Shown: one piece after another, positions 15,592-24,698 of the stretch
Numbering within the stretch: position 1 is the stretch's first letter
Layout of the letters: every line of letters begins with the position of its first letter
From: Porphyrobacter sp. AAP60
Lineage (GTDB): Bacteria; Pseudomonadota; Alphaproteobacteria; Sphingomonadales; Sphingomonadaceae
Length of the DNA: 51,365 nucleotides
Assembly: GCF_001296025.1 (NCBI RefSeq)
Contig: NZ_LJHV01000029.1
Coordinates: forward strand, 1 to 51,365
Reading direction: 5' to 3'
Notes under the pieces: model-generated
Database searches by the model: none
What the model was told of the DNA's origin: nothing
Seen by the model: only the letters and a program-made list of their open reading frames with translations
Position numbers and translations under genes: made by a program

Positions 15592-17576
15592 GCAGCGAAT
15601 TCCGCGAACAGGGGCGCAAAGGTGCTGTGAGCAAGGAAAAATACGGGCGGCTGGCCGACGGGCGCCGGGACATCATACCAGCCGGGGGCGTAATCTTGCC
15701 CGCTCCACATATGCCGCCACGCGCCTTGCGGCAAATAAACCCTGCGCATCACCGCCCCCGCTTCGATCACTGGTGCCACCATCACATCGGCACCATAGAG
15801 GTATTGATCCTGAATGGTGAAGGTCTCGCAGTCGTCCGGGTGGTGCAGGAACAATGCGCGCTGTGCCGGGAGACCGCTCACTTGCGCCTCGGTGACAAGA
15901 TGCTTCACATAGGGTGCGAGCGCGGCGTAGACCCGGCTCCAGCGCACGAAACCGTCGATCAACTCGCTGGAGGAGTCGATCTGGAGGTTGTCGTCGGGCC
16001 GGTTGCCTTCGTGGGTGCGGAATACGGGGGAAAAGGCACCCAGTTCATACCAGCGCAGCAGCAGTTCGGGGGTGCGGATGTTGCCGAATAAACTCGTGTA
16101 GCCGCCCACGTCGGAGTGGCTGAAAGCATTGCCGACAAGGCCGGACGACAGCGCAGCGGTGATCACCGTGCCGATCCCGTCATGACGTGAAAAGTCCACC
16201 GACTGGTCTCCAGCCCACAAGAGCGGACAATGCGCCTGCACGCCCGTATGGCCCGCCCGCATGAACCACAGCACATCGCCCGTGCGGCCGCGCGAGGCGA
16301 CGGCGCGCGCGTTGACCTCGGCCCAGCGCACTGGCCAGCGGTTGTGTTCCTGCATCGGATCGCCATCGAACAGTCGCAAATCGGTCGGCAGATATTCGCC
16401 GAAATCGGCCATCCACCCGTCGAGCCCGAAATCGAGCATCCGCTTGCCGATGACTTCCTCGGCGAACCAGTCGCAGGCATCGGGATTGGTGAAATCGACG
16501 ACACCAGCGTGAAATTCGCCGAAATCGACAAGATAAGGGGTGTCGCTATCGGGGTTCTGGGCGAAATAACCCTGAGCCGCAGCCTCGGCGTACAGTGGGC
16601 CGTCCACCGCGAGGTAGGGGTTCACATATCCCAGAAACCGGATGCCTCGCGCCTTCAGGGCGGCAATGCGGCCGGGCAGATCGGGGTAGCGATCCGCGTT
16701 CCACTGCCAATCCCAGAACAAGCGACGGCCAAAGCTGGTTTCACGAATGCCGACCCAGTCTTCGCACCATATGGCCGAAACTGCCGCGCCGGCATCGATC
16801 AGCGCCTCCAGCCGGCCGAAACTGGCCTCTCCCTGCTTCAGGCCAACCACCGCCCCGCCAAACGCCCAATCAGGCAGTGCGGGGCGCGGGCCAAAGCGTT
16901 CTCCCAATTGGCGCGTCAGATCGGCAGGCGTGCCTTCGAACAGATCTATGGCGACGCAACCTGACCAGACATGCACTCGCAAACGCCCGGCTTCGGTTGC
17001 ATCCAGTTCAACATATTCCGCATTGGCGAGACTGAGCGCCCAACCTGCAGAGCACAGCACGGTAGGCTCAGGGTAATTGGTGGTCCAGTAATCGCCGCCT
17101 GCAAATGATCCATCGGCGCTGGCCTGATCGGTGATCGGCGTGCCGGGGTCGCGCCCGACGCCCGGCTCGCTCGTCCAGATCGGGAATGTTCGGCCATTGA
17201 GCGCGATATAACTCATCTGCTCCCCGCCGCCCCACAGCACATCATCGGCGCCGAGTTGGAAGTCGATGGTGATGCGATTATGCGGCGGGTTGGTGGAAAT
17301 TGAGAGCCCTTTGCCGTCGGATGAAACCCGCACATCGGCTCGCGCTGCGGCATTGTGGCTTGTCAGCACCACCTCTGTGCAATCCGTAAAACTGCAACCG
17401 GCCAAAGGCGGGGCCGCAGCGGTCTTGTCGGAAAGGCGGAAATTGCCGCGTGCCATCGTAACTTGCGGATCCCCACAAGCCAATGAAATTGCCGGGTAAT
17501 CAGGTCGGTGAACAAGCAGAGGTTGCCCTGCCAGCAGCAGATCAAATCCCCCCTCGTTCGCAGTAACCTGCAACAT
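15588..17576 (-). CDS. smoI: GH31 sulfoquinovosidase (YihQ/SmoI-like)
   Basis: A 662-residue cytoplasmic glycosidase that is collinear with E. coli YihQ. The start is placed at the ATG at 17576 because YihQ homology begins there; the frame stays open to a TTG at 17654. The nucleophile Asp is in WMADFGEYLPTD and the acid/base Asp in WAGDQSVDF. The sulfonate clamp is diagnostic: SFGRRLFW retains YihQ Arg301 and Trp304, and GGYTSLF retains Tyr508. The position equivalent to Gln288 is Glu (CEDW instead of AQDW). It hydrolyses sulfoquinovosyl glycerol or related glycosides. There is no signal peptide, so the glycoside must be imported intact. Confidence 0.92.
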   Translation of the reverse strand: MLQVTANEGGFDLLLAGQPLLVHRPDYPAISLACGDPQVTMARGNFRLSDKTAAAPPLAGCSFTDCTEVVLTSHNAAARADVRVSSDGKGLSISTNPPHNRITIDFQLGADDVLWGGGEQMSYIALNGRTFPIWTSEPGVGRDPGTPITDQASADGSFAGGDYWTTNYPEPTVLCSAGWALSLANAEYVELDATEAGRLRVHVWSGCVAIDLFEGTPADLTRQLGERFGPRPALPDWAFGGAVVGLKQGEASFGRLEALIDAGAAVSAIWCEDWVGIRETSFGRRLFWDWQWNADRYPDLPGRIAALKARGIRFLGYVNPYLAVDGPLYAEAAAQGYFAQNPDSDTPYLVDFGEFHAGVVDFTNPDACDWFAEEVIGKRMLDFGLDGWMADFGEYLPTDLRLFDGDPMQEHNRWPVRWAEVNARAVASRGRTGDVLWFMRAGHTGVQAHCPLLWAGDQSVDFSRHDGIGTVITAALSSGLVGNAFSHSDVGGYTSLFGNIRTPELLLRWYELGAFSPVFRTHEGNRPDDNLQIDSSSELIDGFVRWSRVYAALAPYVKHLVTEAQVSGLPAQRALFLHHPDDCETFTIQDQYLYGADVMVAPVIEAGAVMRRVYLPQGAWRHMWSGQDYAPGWYDVPAPVGQPPVFFLAHSTFAPLFAEFAA

Positions 17577-17679
17577 CCAGACCCTATTCCCATCGGCCAG
17601 CACACCCACTGGCTTGTTCTGACACCGCTTGACATACCAAGGCAGAAAGCGCAACCCGACGGCTGAAAGATCGACCGCG

Positions 17680-17705
17680 CGGGCGATGATCTTACCCGTC
17701 GCCCG
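17680..17705. promoter_or_regulatory. Inverted repeat in the divergent promoter region
   Basis: CGGGCGA (17680-17686) and TCGCCCG (17699-17705) are perfect 7-bp arms with a 12-bp spacer. They lie 36 bases before the TonB receptor start, within the 164-bp gap shared with the sulfoquinovosidase gene. It is a candidate operator for the LacI regulator, although the long spacer is not typical of that family. Confidence 0.35.
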
Positions 17706-17740
17706 AAAGAGTTGATCACATAGCAGGGGAGAGAATCGCG

Positions 17741-20065
17741 ATGTCCACCACCACCCGAATTGCGCGCCGTGTTGCGATCAGGGCGTTTGCCCTTTCCGCC
17801 AGTTCGCTGGCGCTGATGTACACCGCACCGGCCTTGGCACAGGTCGAAGAAATCATCGTAACTGCCCAGAAGGTCAAAGAAAATGTGCAGGATGTGCCGA
17901 TTGCCATCACTGCCGTTTCGGGTGACCGGCTGGATCAGGCGGTGGTCTTCAGCCTCGAAAATATCAGCACTGTCATTCCTTCGGTGACCTTCCGCAAGGG
18001 CACCACCAGCGCCAACAGCGCAATCGTGATGCGCGGCGTCGGCACGATCACCTTCTCGGTCGCGGCAGAGCCCAGTGTGTCCACCGTTGTCGATGGGGTC
18101 GTTCTGTCGCGTTCAGGCCAGGCCTTCATGGATCTGGTCGATATCGAACGGCTCGAAGTGTTGCGCGGCCCGCAGGGCACGCTATTTGGCCGCAATGCTT
18201 CGGCAGGCTTGGTCAACATCGTGTCCAAGGGCGGCAGCGACACCCTCGAAGCCGAAGCCGGTGTGGACTATTTCGAAGGCGACGAAGTGCGCCTGCGCGC
18301 CGCCATTGCCGGCCCGTTGGCGGAAAACCTCGCGGCCCGCGTTACAGGCTTCTACGGCAGCTTTGATGGCAACATCACCAACATCAATGCCGGCAGGAAT
18401 AACACCGTCAACGGTTACGAACGCTACGGCGTGCGCGGCATCCTCGATTACGACAATGGCGGCACCAGCCTGCGTTTCATCGCCGATTACTACAAAGCAA
18501 ACGACGATTGCTGCGCCGATGTAACCGCGGTCAGCCGCGGCGCGGTGCTCGATGCCGAACTCGGCCTGCCCGGCGGTTCGGCGCAGGGCGAAGACCAGCG
18601 CTTCATCAACCACAACCTTGTTACCGAAACCCGTGATCGCCAGTGGAGCCTGACCGGTTCGGGCGATTTCGAGCTCTCCGACACCCACACCCTCAGCGTG
18701 GTTCTGGGTTATCGCAACTGGTTCAACCGCGAACTGCGCGAAGGCGATTTCCTGCCCCGCGCCATCGTGGGCACGGGCGAGTTGCACGATGACGGTGTCG
18801 TGCGCACCGAGCAATATTCGATCGAGGCCCGCATCTCGTCAGACCAGAGCGCGCCGTTCTTCTATCAGGCTGGCGTGTTTGCGTGGCAATCGGATAACAC
18901 CCAGGTGTTCACCCGCCGCAACATCACCTGCGCCTCGTCCACCCTGCCGGTCGATCCGAGCACCGGCGGCCGGCCCTGCAACCTGAACGATACCGTCAAC
19001 ACCATCTTCCCCACCGCCACATCGTTCAGCGAAGTGACGTCGAAGAACTTTGCGGTGTTCACGCAGGCGACCTATCGCTTTAGCGAACAGCTCTCGCTGA
19101 CTGGCGGATTGCGCTACACCTGGGATGATCTGGAATTCAGCCACACCCGCGCACCGGGCGTGAATGCCACCAACGGCGCGCCCGCAACCGGGCCGGGCGT
19201 TTCGGGCAATCCGGCCGGCGGCACCATCGCCAGCGGCGGAAACGGCACCAACACCTCGGCAGGATCGACCGACAATGGCAACCTGTCGGGCAAGGCGGTG
19301 CTGCAATTCTCGCCGACCGAGGACGTGATGCTCTATGGCAGCTATACCCGCGGCTATAAGGGCCCGGCGTTCAACGTGTTTTTCAACCACACCGCCCCCA
19401 CCAACGCGATCCCGATTGACGAGGAGCTGTCCGATTCCTTCGAAATCGGCATCAAATCGCAGTTCCTTGATCGCCGGGTGCAGCTCAATCTTGCCGCCTT
19501 CTCGGTCGAGTATGACGGGTTCCAGGCCAACAACTTCGTGCTGCTCAATGGCGCGGTCGTGTCCAACCTGACCAATGCGGGCACGGTGAAGAGCGAAGGG
19601 TTCGAAGCCGATCTGGTGGTCGCACCAGCCTCTGGCCTCAACTTCCGCGCCAGCGCGGCCTATGCCGATGCGCGGGTCAAGGAGTTCAACCCCAACCCGC
19701 TGACCAATGCGCCCAGCGCGATCAATGGCACACAGCTGCCGCTCGCGCCCAAGTTCGTCTATACCATCGGCGGCGATTACACCGCCGATTTGGGCGATGT
19801 TGCGCGGATTTATCTCAACACCGATTACCGTCACACCAGTCGCCAGTTTTCCGATCTGGGCGAGGCCGGGCCGATTGATCCCTATGGCATGTGGAACGCC
19901 TCGATCGGGTTCTCCGATCCTGACGACAAGTATCGCCTGACCTTCCACGTCCGCAACATCACCGATGACAGTTACGTGTTGCTCAACGTGTCCGCCGGGC
20001 AGCGGCTGCAGATCCCGCGCGATGCCGATCGCTACTTCGGGGTTTCCCTGCGCGCCCGCATGTGA
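17741..20065 (+). CDS. TonB-dependent outer-membrane receptor for the sulfo-sugar locus
   Basis: A 774-residue TonB-dependent receptor. The signal peptide ends at ALAQ (about residue 34) and is followed directly by the TonB box EEIIVTAQK. A plug domain follows (LEVLRGPQGTLFGRNASAG near 130-150), then the 22-strand barrel ending in the aromatic/charged C-terminus FGVSLRARM. AGGGGAGAG upstream is a strong ribosome binding site. It is divergent from the sulfoquinovosidase gene and followed by an MFS transporter, so it probably brings sulfoquinovosyl glycerol across the outer membrane. Substrate is inferred from context only. Confidence 0.9.
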   Translation: MSTTTRIARRVAIRAFALSASSLALMYTAPALAQVEEIIVTAQKVKENVQDVPIAITAVSGDRLDQAVVFSLENISTVIPSVTFRKGTTSANSAIVMRGVGTITFSVAAEPSVSTVVDGVVLSRSGQAFMDLVDIERLEVLRGPQGTLFGRNASAGLVNIVSKGGSDTLEAEAGVDYFEGDEVRLRAAIAGPLAENLAARVTGFYGSFDGNITNINAGRNNTVNGYERYGVRGILDYDNGGTSLRFIADYYKANDDCCADVTAVSRGAVLDAELGLPGGSAQGEDQRFINHNLVTETRDRQWSLTGSGDFELSDTHTLSVVLGYRNWFNRELREGDFLPRAIVGTGELHDDGVVRTEQYSIEARISSDQSAPFFYQAGVFAWQSDNTQVFTRRNITCASSTLPVDPSTGGRPCNLNDTVNTIFPTATSFSEVTSKNFAVFTQATYRFSEQLSLTGGLRYTWDDLEFSHTRAPGVNATNGAPATGPGVSGNPAGGTIASGGNGTNTSAGSTDNGNLSGKAVLQFSPTEDVMLYGSYTRGYKGPAFNVFFNHTAPTNAIPIDEELSDSFEIGIKSQFLDRRVQLNLAAFSVEYDGFQANNFVLLNGAVVSNLTNAGTVKSEGFEADLVVAPASGLNFRASAAYADARVKEFNPNPLTNAPSAINGTQLPLAPKFVYTIGGDYTADLGDVARIYLNTDYRHTSRQFSDLGEAGPIDPYGMWNASIGFSDPDDKYRLTFHVRNITDDSYVLLNVSAGQRLQIPRDADRYFGVSLRARM

Positions 20066-20096
20066 TGGCGCACCTTCGGGTCGCATCATGACAGCA

Positions 20097-20122
20097 GGGC
20101 CGCCAGAGCGATCTGGCGGCCC
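20097..20122 (+). terminator. Strong stem after the TonB receptor gene
   Basis: GGGCCGCCAGA (20097-20107) pairs perfectly with TCTGGCGGCCC (20112-20122) around a GCGA loop, followed by TTGCCTTGT. The 11-bp stem with only a broken T-run suggests a partial terminator or mRNA stabiliser, which would keep receptor transcripts above those of the downstream genes. Confidence 0.65.
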
Positions 20123-20191
20123 TTGCCTTGTCAGGGGACTTCAATACGGCGGCGCTGACCGCGCCCCTTTCCAATTCGTCAGGATTCCGTG

Positions 20192-21457
20192 ATGGCAGCA
20201 CCCTCCCCGCCCCTTTCCACGCGATTGCGGTGGTCATTGTTCACTGTGTTGTGCGTGGCCGGGGTGTTCAACGCGATGGACCGGCCGATCATCGCGATCC
20301 TCAAGCCTGACATGATGGCCGATTTCGGCTGGAGCGACAGCGACTTCGGCGATCTCGCCGCAGTCACGCAGTTTTCCGCCGCTTTTGCTTTCCTGTTCAC
20401 CGGCTGGCTGGTCGATCGGCTGGGCGTGCATCGTTCGATGCAGGTCGGCGCTTCGGCGTGGAGCCTCGCTGCGATGGCGCACGGCTGGGCGCTGACGACG
20501 TGGCAGGTAGTGGCCGCTCGTGTCGGGCTGGGTGTGACAGAAGCGGTGCAGACCCCGCTGACGATCAAGACCGTGGCCACACTGTTCCCGCCAGACCAAC
20601 GCTCGCTCGCCTTCGGCTTTGCGACAATGCTGGCGGGGGCCGGAACGATTGCGATGCCTTTCGTGATCCCCGCGCTGGCGCTGACAGTGGGTTGGCGAGG
20701 GGCGCTGGTCGTGGGCGGGATCGGAGGGTTCATCTCGCTGATCGCATGGATGTGGCTGGCGCGCGGATTGTCGCAATTGCGCGAACGCACGGTTGATATG
20801 CCCGCGGCTGCCGATGGCAGCGATGGCAATGGTTACGGCGGCATGCTTTCCAACCGAAAAACCTGGGCCATCGTCGGTGCCAAGGCGCTGTCGGACATGA
20901 CTTGGTGGTTTATCAATTTCTGGCTAGCAGATTATTACCGCAAGGAATTCGGCCTGACGACGTTGGAACTGGCCGTGCCGCTGGCAATTGCCTTTGCCGG
21001 ATCGGGGCTTGGCGCGCTGCTGGCCGGATGGGCTTCGACCCGGCTGCTGGAACGCGGCGTCAGCGTCAACCGCGTGCGCAAGGGCGTGATGCTGGTTTCA
21101 GCCCTGCTGGTTGCGCCACTGCCGCTGGTGCTGGAGCTTGATTCCTTCTGGCCGGTCGCATGCATGATCGGTGTCGTAATGGCGGGCCATCAGGGCTTTT
21201 CGCTCTCGATCTTCTCGACCATCACCGATGTCGTCCCCCATGCCAAGGTCGGGCGCGTGACGGCTTTCGGCGCATTCATGGGCAATATGGGCGGGGTAGC
21301 GATTTCGTTGGTTACGGGCCGGGTGCTGGATGCCGGGCTCGGCTTTATCCCGCTGTTCATGTTTGCCGCATCGTCCTATCTGATTGCGCTGGCGTGGTTC
21401 CAGTGGCTGCTGCCGAACATCCGCCGCGACGACGGAGCCTTGGGGATGGCGGACTAG
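20192..21457 (+). CDS. MFS transporter, candidate sulfoquinovoside importer
   Basis: A 421-residue major facilitator with twelve predicted membrane helices in two halves, split by a hydrophilic loop near residues 195-215. NAMDRPIIAILKPDM at the end of helix 1 resembles the anion:cation symporter branch that includes hexuronate carriers. DRLG after helix 2 is the conserved loop motif. The ATG at 20192 directly follows a possible GTG at 20189. It most likely moves the sulfo-sugar across the inner membrane, replacing the ABC transporter of the Agrobacterium smo locus. Confidence 0.85.
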   Translation: MAAPSPPLSTRLRWSLFTVLCVAGVFNAMDRPIIAILKPDMMADFGWSDSDFGDLAAVTQFSAAFAFLFTGWLVDRLGVHRSMQVGASAWSLAAMAHGWALTTWQVVAARVGLGVTEAVQTPLTIKTVATLFPPDQRSLAFGFATMLAGAGTIAMPFVIPALALTVGWRGALVVGGIGGFISLIAWMWLARGLSQLRERTVDMPAAADGSDGNGYGGMLSNRKTWAIVGAKALSDMTWWFINFWLADYYRKEFGLTTLELAVPLAIAFAGSGLGALLAGWASTRLLERGVSVNRVRKGVMLVSALLVAPLPLVLELDSFWPVACMIGVVMAGHQGFSLSIFSTITDVVPHAKVGRVTAFGAFMGNMGGVAISLVTGRVLDAGLGFIPLFMFAASSYLIALAWFQWLLPNIRRDDGALGMAD

Positions 21458-21553
21458 CTGAGCCGGTTGCAAAGCGAGGGGTCGCAGCTTAATGCTATGA
21501 CACCGCAAGACAGAAGGGGTTGATGCAAAGGCGATGGGCAAGACCGAACCCCG

Positions 21554-22642
21554 ATGAAACGCGCAGCCAGGCCCGAATTTGATGCTTATGCCGGCGATCT
21601 GTATGGCGAGATGGTGCTCGCCGATGCGGCCACCACTGCGCCCGCCGCGCGCAAACCCCTGTCACGCTTTGTGCCCGGTTTGGCAATTTGTGCGATTGCC
21701 AGCGCGGCGGCGGCATGGCTCAGCCAGAATTACGGCGTGCCGGTGATCCTTGCCGGATTGCTGCTGGGCCTCGCGCTCAACTTCGTGACCGGCGATCCGC
21801 GCACGCATGACGGGCTTGATGCCTCCTCACGCCACGGGCTGAGAGCGGGGATCGTGCTGCTCGGCTTTCAGGTCACAGTGATGCAGGTTGCCACGATGGG
21901 CGCGGTGCCGTTTCTGGGTCTGGCGCTGGTGATGGCTGCTGCGCTGATCGCGGCCCTGCTCGCCGCCCGCATGACGGGCCAAAGCGCCGCCGTGGGCGTG
22001 TTGGCGGGCGGATCAACTGCGATCTGCGGCGCATCGGCAGCGCTGGCGCTGTACGGCGCAATCGGGCGCGAAAGGATCGATCAGGCGCAATTCACGCTGA
22101 CGCTGGTGATCCTTGCCGCTGCCAGCGCCATCGCGCTGACCACCTATCCCGCGCTCAGCCAGATGCTGGGCTTTACCGATGCGCAGGCGGGGTTCCTTGT
22201 CGGCGCTTCGATCCATGATGTGGCGCAAGCGATCGGCGCAGGCTTCGCCGTATCCGATGCAGCCGGCGCGCAAGCCACGGTGGTGAAGCTGACACGGGTT
22301 GCCATGCTCGCCCCGCTGGTCACGCTGGCCGCCTTGTGGATCGCGCGGGCGGAACCGCTGGCGCAAGGCAATGGCAAGGCGCGTGTGCCGCTGCTGCCGG
22401 GCTTCATTCTCGCATTCCTCGCGCTGGTGGGCGTCAATTCGCTGATCACCCTGCCTCCGGCGCTGGCCAGCAATGCACTGATCGCCTCAAAAACCTTGCT
22501 GCTGCTGGCCGTGACTGCCACCGCAATGCGCACCCGGACGGACTTGCTGCTGCAACTCGGCTGGCGTTCGGTGATGCCAGTGCTGGCCGCGACGATTGCG
22601 TCACTGGCCGTGGCGCTCGGCTTTGCGTGGTGGATGATCTGA
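21554..22642 (+). CDS. YeiH-family putative sulfate/sulfite exporter
   Basis: A 362-residue member of the UPF0324 (YeiH, Cons_hypoth698) family with about ten membrane helices. Family motifs include GVPVILAGLLLGLALN, RAGIVLLGFQVT, GGSTAICGASAALA and GASIHDVAQAIGAG. Members are annotated as putative sulfate exporters, and some sit beside sulfonate degradation genes. Here it fits export of sulfite or sulfate released by desulfonation. Its stop overlaps the glpD start (TGATG). Confidence 0.85.
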   Translation: MKRAARPEFDAYAGDLYGEMVLADAATTAPAARKPLSRFVPGLAICAIASAAAAWLSQNYGVPVILAGLLLGLALNFVTGDPRTHDGLDASSRHGLRAGIVLLGFQVTVMQVATMGAVPFLGLALVMAAALIAALLAARMTGQSAAVGVLAGGSTAICGASAALALYGAIGRERIDQAQFTLTLVILAAASAIALTTYPALSQMLGFTDAQAGFLVGASIHDVAQAIGAGFAVSDAAGAQATVVKLTRVAMLAPLVTLAALWIARAEPLAQGNGKARVPLLPGFILAFLALVGVNSLITLPPALASNALIASKTLLLLAVTATAMRTRTDLLLQLGWRSVMPVLAATIASLAVALGFAWWMI

Positions 22643-24129
22643 TGGGTGAGATTTTCGATCTGGCGGTGATTGGCGGCGGCGTGAACGGCGCCGGGATCGC
22701 CCGCGATGCCGCCGGTCGCGGGGCCAGAGTGCTGCTGCTGGAGCGCGGGGATCTGGCGGAAGGCACCTCGTCCAATTCGACCAAGCTGATCCACGGCGGC
22801 CTGAGATACCTGGAGCATTATGAGTTCTCTCTTGTTCGCGAGGCGCTGACAGAGCGCGAAGTGCTGTGGGGCATTGCGCCGCACATCATCTGGCCGCTGC
22901 GCTTCATCCTGCCGCACCGCCCCGGCCTGCGTCCGCGCTGGCTGCTGCGGCTGGGTCTGTTCCTTTATGACCATATCGGCGGGCGCAAATATCTACCGGC
23001 CACACAAAGCGTCGATCTGGCCACCCATCCCGCTGGCGCGCCGCTCAAGCCCGAATATACCCGCGGCTTCGCCTATTCGGATGGCTGGGTGGATGATGCC
23101 CGGCTGGTGGTGCTGAACGCGCGCGATGCGGCCGACAGGGGCGCCGAAGTGCGCACCCGCTGCGAAGTGACAGCGCTCACCCGGGAAGGCGGTTGCTGGC
23201 GCATCGCCGCAGGTGGTGAGGCCTTCCACGCCCGCGCTGTGGTAAACGCGGCAGGCCCGCGGGTGCTTGAACTGCTGGGCCGCGCGGGCGAGCCGTCCGC
23301 ACAGCGGATGCGGCTGGTGCGCGGTTCGCATATCGTGGTGCGCAAACTGTTCGACCACGATTATGCCTATTTCTTCCAGCTGCCCGACGGCCGGATTTTC
23401 TTCGCCATCCCTTACGAAGGCGACTTTACGCTGATCGGCACGACCGATGTCGATCATGATGGCAGCCTTGACGATGTGCGCGCCAGTCCGGAGGAAATCG
23501 CCTATCTGTGTGAAGGCGCTTCGGAATATTTCCGCCAAGCTGTCACTCCTGCTGATGTGGTGTGGACCTATTCCGGCGTGCGACCGCTGATCGACGACGG
23601 GTCGGGCAAGCCAGAGGCTGCAACCCGCGGGTATAACTTCGAGATCGACGGGGCTGAAGGTGAAGCACCACTCTTGTCCGTGTTCGGCGGCAAGATCACC
23701 ACCTACCGCGAACTCAGTGCCGAGGCGATCGGCCTGCTGGCGCCGTTCCTGCCCGTGCTCGAAGGGCCGGACTGGACCGGCTCAGCGCCCCTGCCCGGCG
23801 GGAATTTCGGGCGCCGCGAGGCGCTGGACAAGGTCAACGCCTTGGCCGCGCGCCATCTGTTCCTGACCCGCGAAAAGGCGCAGCGTCTGATCCGACTTTA
23901 CGGCACACTGGCCGAGACGATCCTTGCCGATGCGACGAGCCCGGCTGACCTTGGCAAGGATTTCGGCCATGGCCTCACCGGCGCAGAGGTCGATTATCTC
24001 ATCACCCGCGAATGGGCGCGCACCGCTGACGACATCCTGTGGCGGCGCACCAAGCTGGGACTGCATTTCACCCAGGAACAGACCGCAAGCCTTGCTGCCT
24101 ATATCTCTGAAAGGATCACCTCCGCATGA
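22642..24129 (+). CDS. glpD: Glycerol-3-phosphate dehydrogenase GlpD
   Basis: A 495-residue FAD enzyme that oxidises glycerol-3-phosphate to dihydroxyacetone phosphate at the inner membrane. The FAD motif is near the N-terminus (AVIGGGVNGAGIARDAAGRG). KLIHGGLRYLEHYEF, GTTDVDHDG and FGGKITTYRELS are GlpD signatures. The ATG overlaps the exporter stop. Its presence makes sense if the imported glycoside is sulfoquinovosyl glycerol, since hydrolysis releases glycerol. A glycerol kinase would also be needed and is not in this window. Confidence 0.93.
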   Translation: MGEIFDLAVIGGGVNGAGIARDAAGRGARVLLLERGDLAEGTSSNSTKLIHGGLRYLEHYEFSLVREALTEREVLWGIAPHIIWPLRFILPHRPGLRPRWLLRLGLFLYDHIGGRKYLPATQSVDLATHPAGAPLKPEYTRGFAYSDGWVDDARLVVLNARDAADRGAEVRTRCEVTALTREGGCWRIAAGGEAFHARAVVNAAGPRVLELLGRAGEPSAQRMRLVRGSHIVVRKLFDHDYAYFFQLPDGRIFFAIPYEGDFTLIGTTDVDHDGSLDDVRASPEEIAYLCEGASEYFRQAVTPADVVWTYSGVRPLIDDGSGKPEAATRGYNFEIDGAEGEAPLLSVFGGKITTYRELSAEAIGLLAPFLPVLEGPDWTGSAPLPGGNFGRREALDKVNALAARHLFLTREKAQRLIRLYGTLAETILADATSPADLGKDFGHGLTGAEVDYLITREWARTADDILWRRTKLGLHFTQEQTASLAAYISERITSA

Positions 24130-24698
24130 CCCGAATCGTAGCCCTTGGCGGCACGGTGAATCCCGGAAGCTCGACCGAGCAGGCGTTGCGTCTGGCCGCC
24201 AGCGTGGCGGCAGAGGCGGGGGCGGAAGTGATGGTGTTCGGCGGCGAATATCTCACCGCCCTGCCGCATTATCTGGGGCCGCTGCATGATCCTTCGCAGG
24301 GGGCCGAAATGGTCGCGGCAGTGCGCGCGGCGGATGGCTTGCTGGTGGCTGCCCCCGGTTATCACGGCACCATCTCCGGCGTGGTGAAAAACGCGCTCGA
24401 TTACCTTGAAGACCTCAGCAAGGATGAACGCCCCTATCTTGATGGCCGCGCTGTCGGGCTGATTGCCACCGCGTTCGGCGATCAGGCGTCGATGTCGACG
24501 CTGCTTACGATGCGGGCGATCACCCATGCCCTGCGCGGCTGGCCCACCCCGATGGGGGCGACGATCCGCACCTATCGCGGGCTGTTTTCGCCTGATGGCG
24601 AGTGCCTTGATGAGCGCGCGCGGGGCCAGCTCGAACTGGTCGGCAAACAGGTGGTGCTGGGCGCGAAAAGCTTTGCCGCCGGAAGGGATCTGGCGTGA
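24126..24698 (+). CDS. NAD(P)H-dependent FMN reductase (SsuE-type)
   Basis: A 190-residue flavodoxin-fold reductase of the NADPH-dependent FMN reductase family. FMN-binding elements are GTVNPGSSTEQALR (residues about 8-21) and APGYHGTISGVVKNALDYL (about 77-95). It overlaps the glpD stop (ATGA) and the next gene (GTGA). It probably supplies FMNH2 to the SsuD/SmoC-like monooxygenase encoded on the opposite arm, as SsuE does for SsuD. Confidence 0.9.
   Translation: MTRIVALGGTVNPGSSTEQALRLAASVAAEAGAEVMVFGGEYLTALPHYLGPLHDPSQGAEMVAAVRAADGLLVAAPGYHGTISGVVKNALDYLEDLSKDERPYLDGRAVGLIATAFGDQASMSTLLTMRAITHALRGWPTPMGATIRTYRGLFSPDGECLDERARGQLELVGKQVVLGAKSFAAGRDLA

Noticed and set aside
17620..17634. TGACACCGCTTGACA as a LacI operator
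   Set aside because: The two halves match only partly and the symmetry around the central CG is poor, so it is not listed as a feature.
17577..17654. N-terminal extension of the sulfoquinovosidase from a TTG
   Set aside because: YihQ homology starts at the ATG at 17576, and the extension would fill half of the divergent promoter region.
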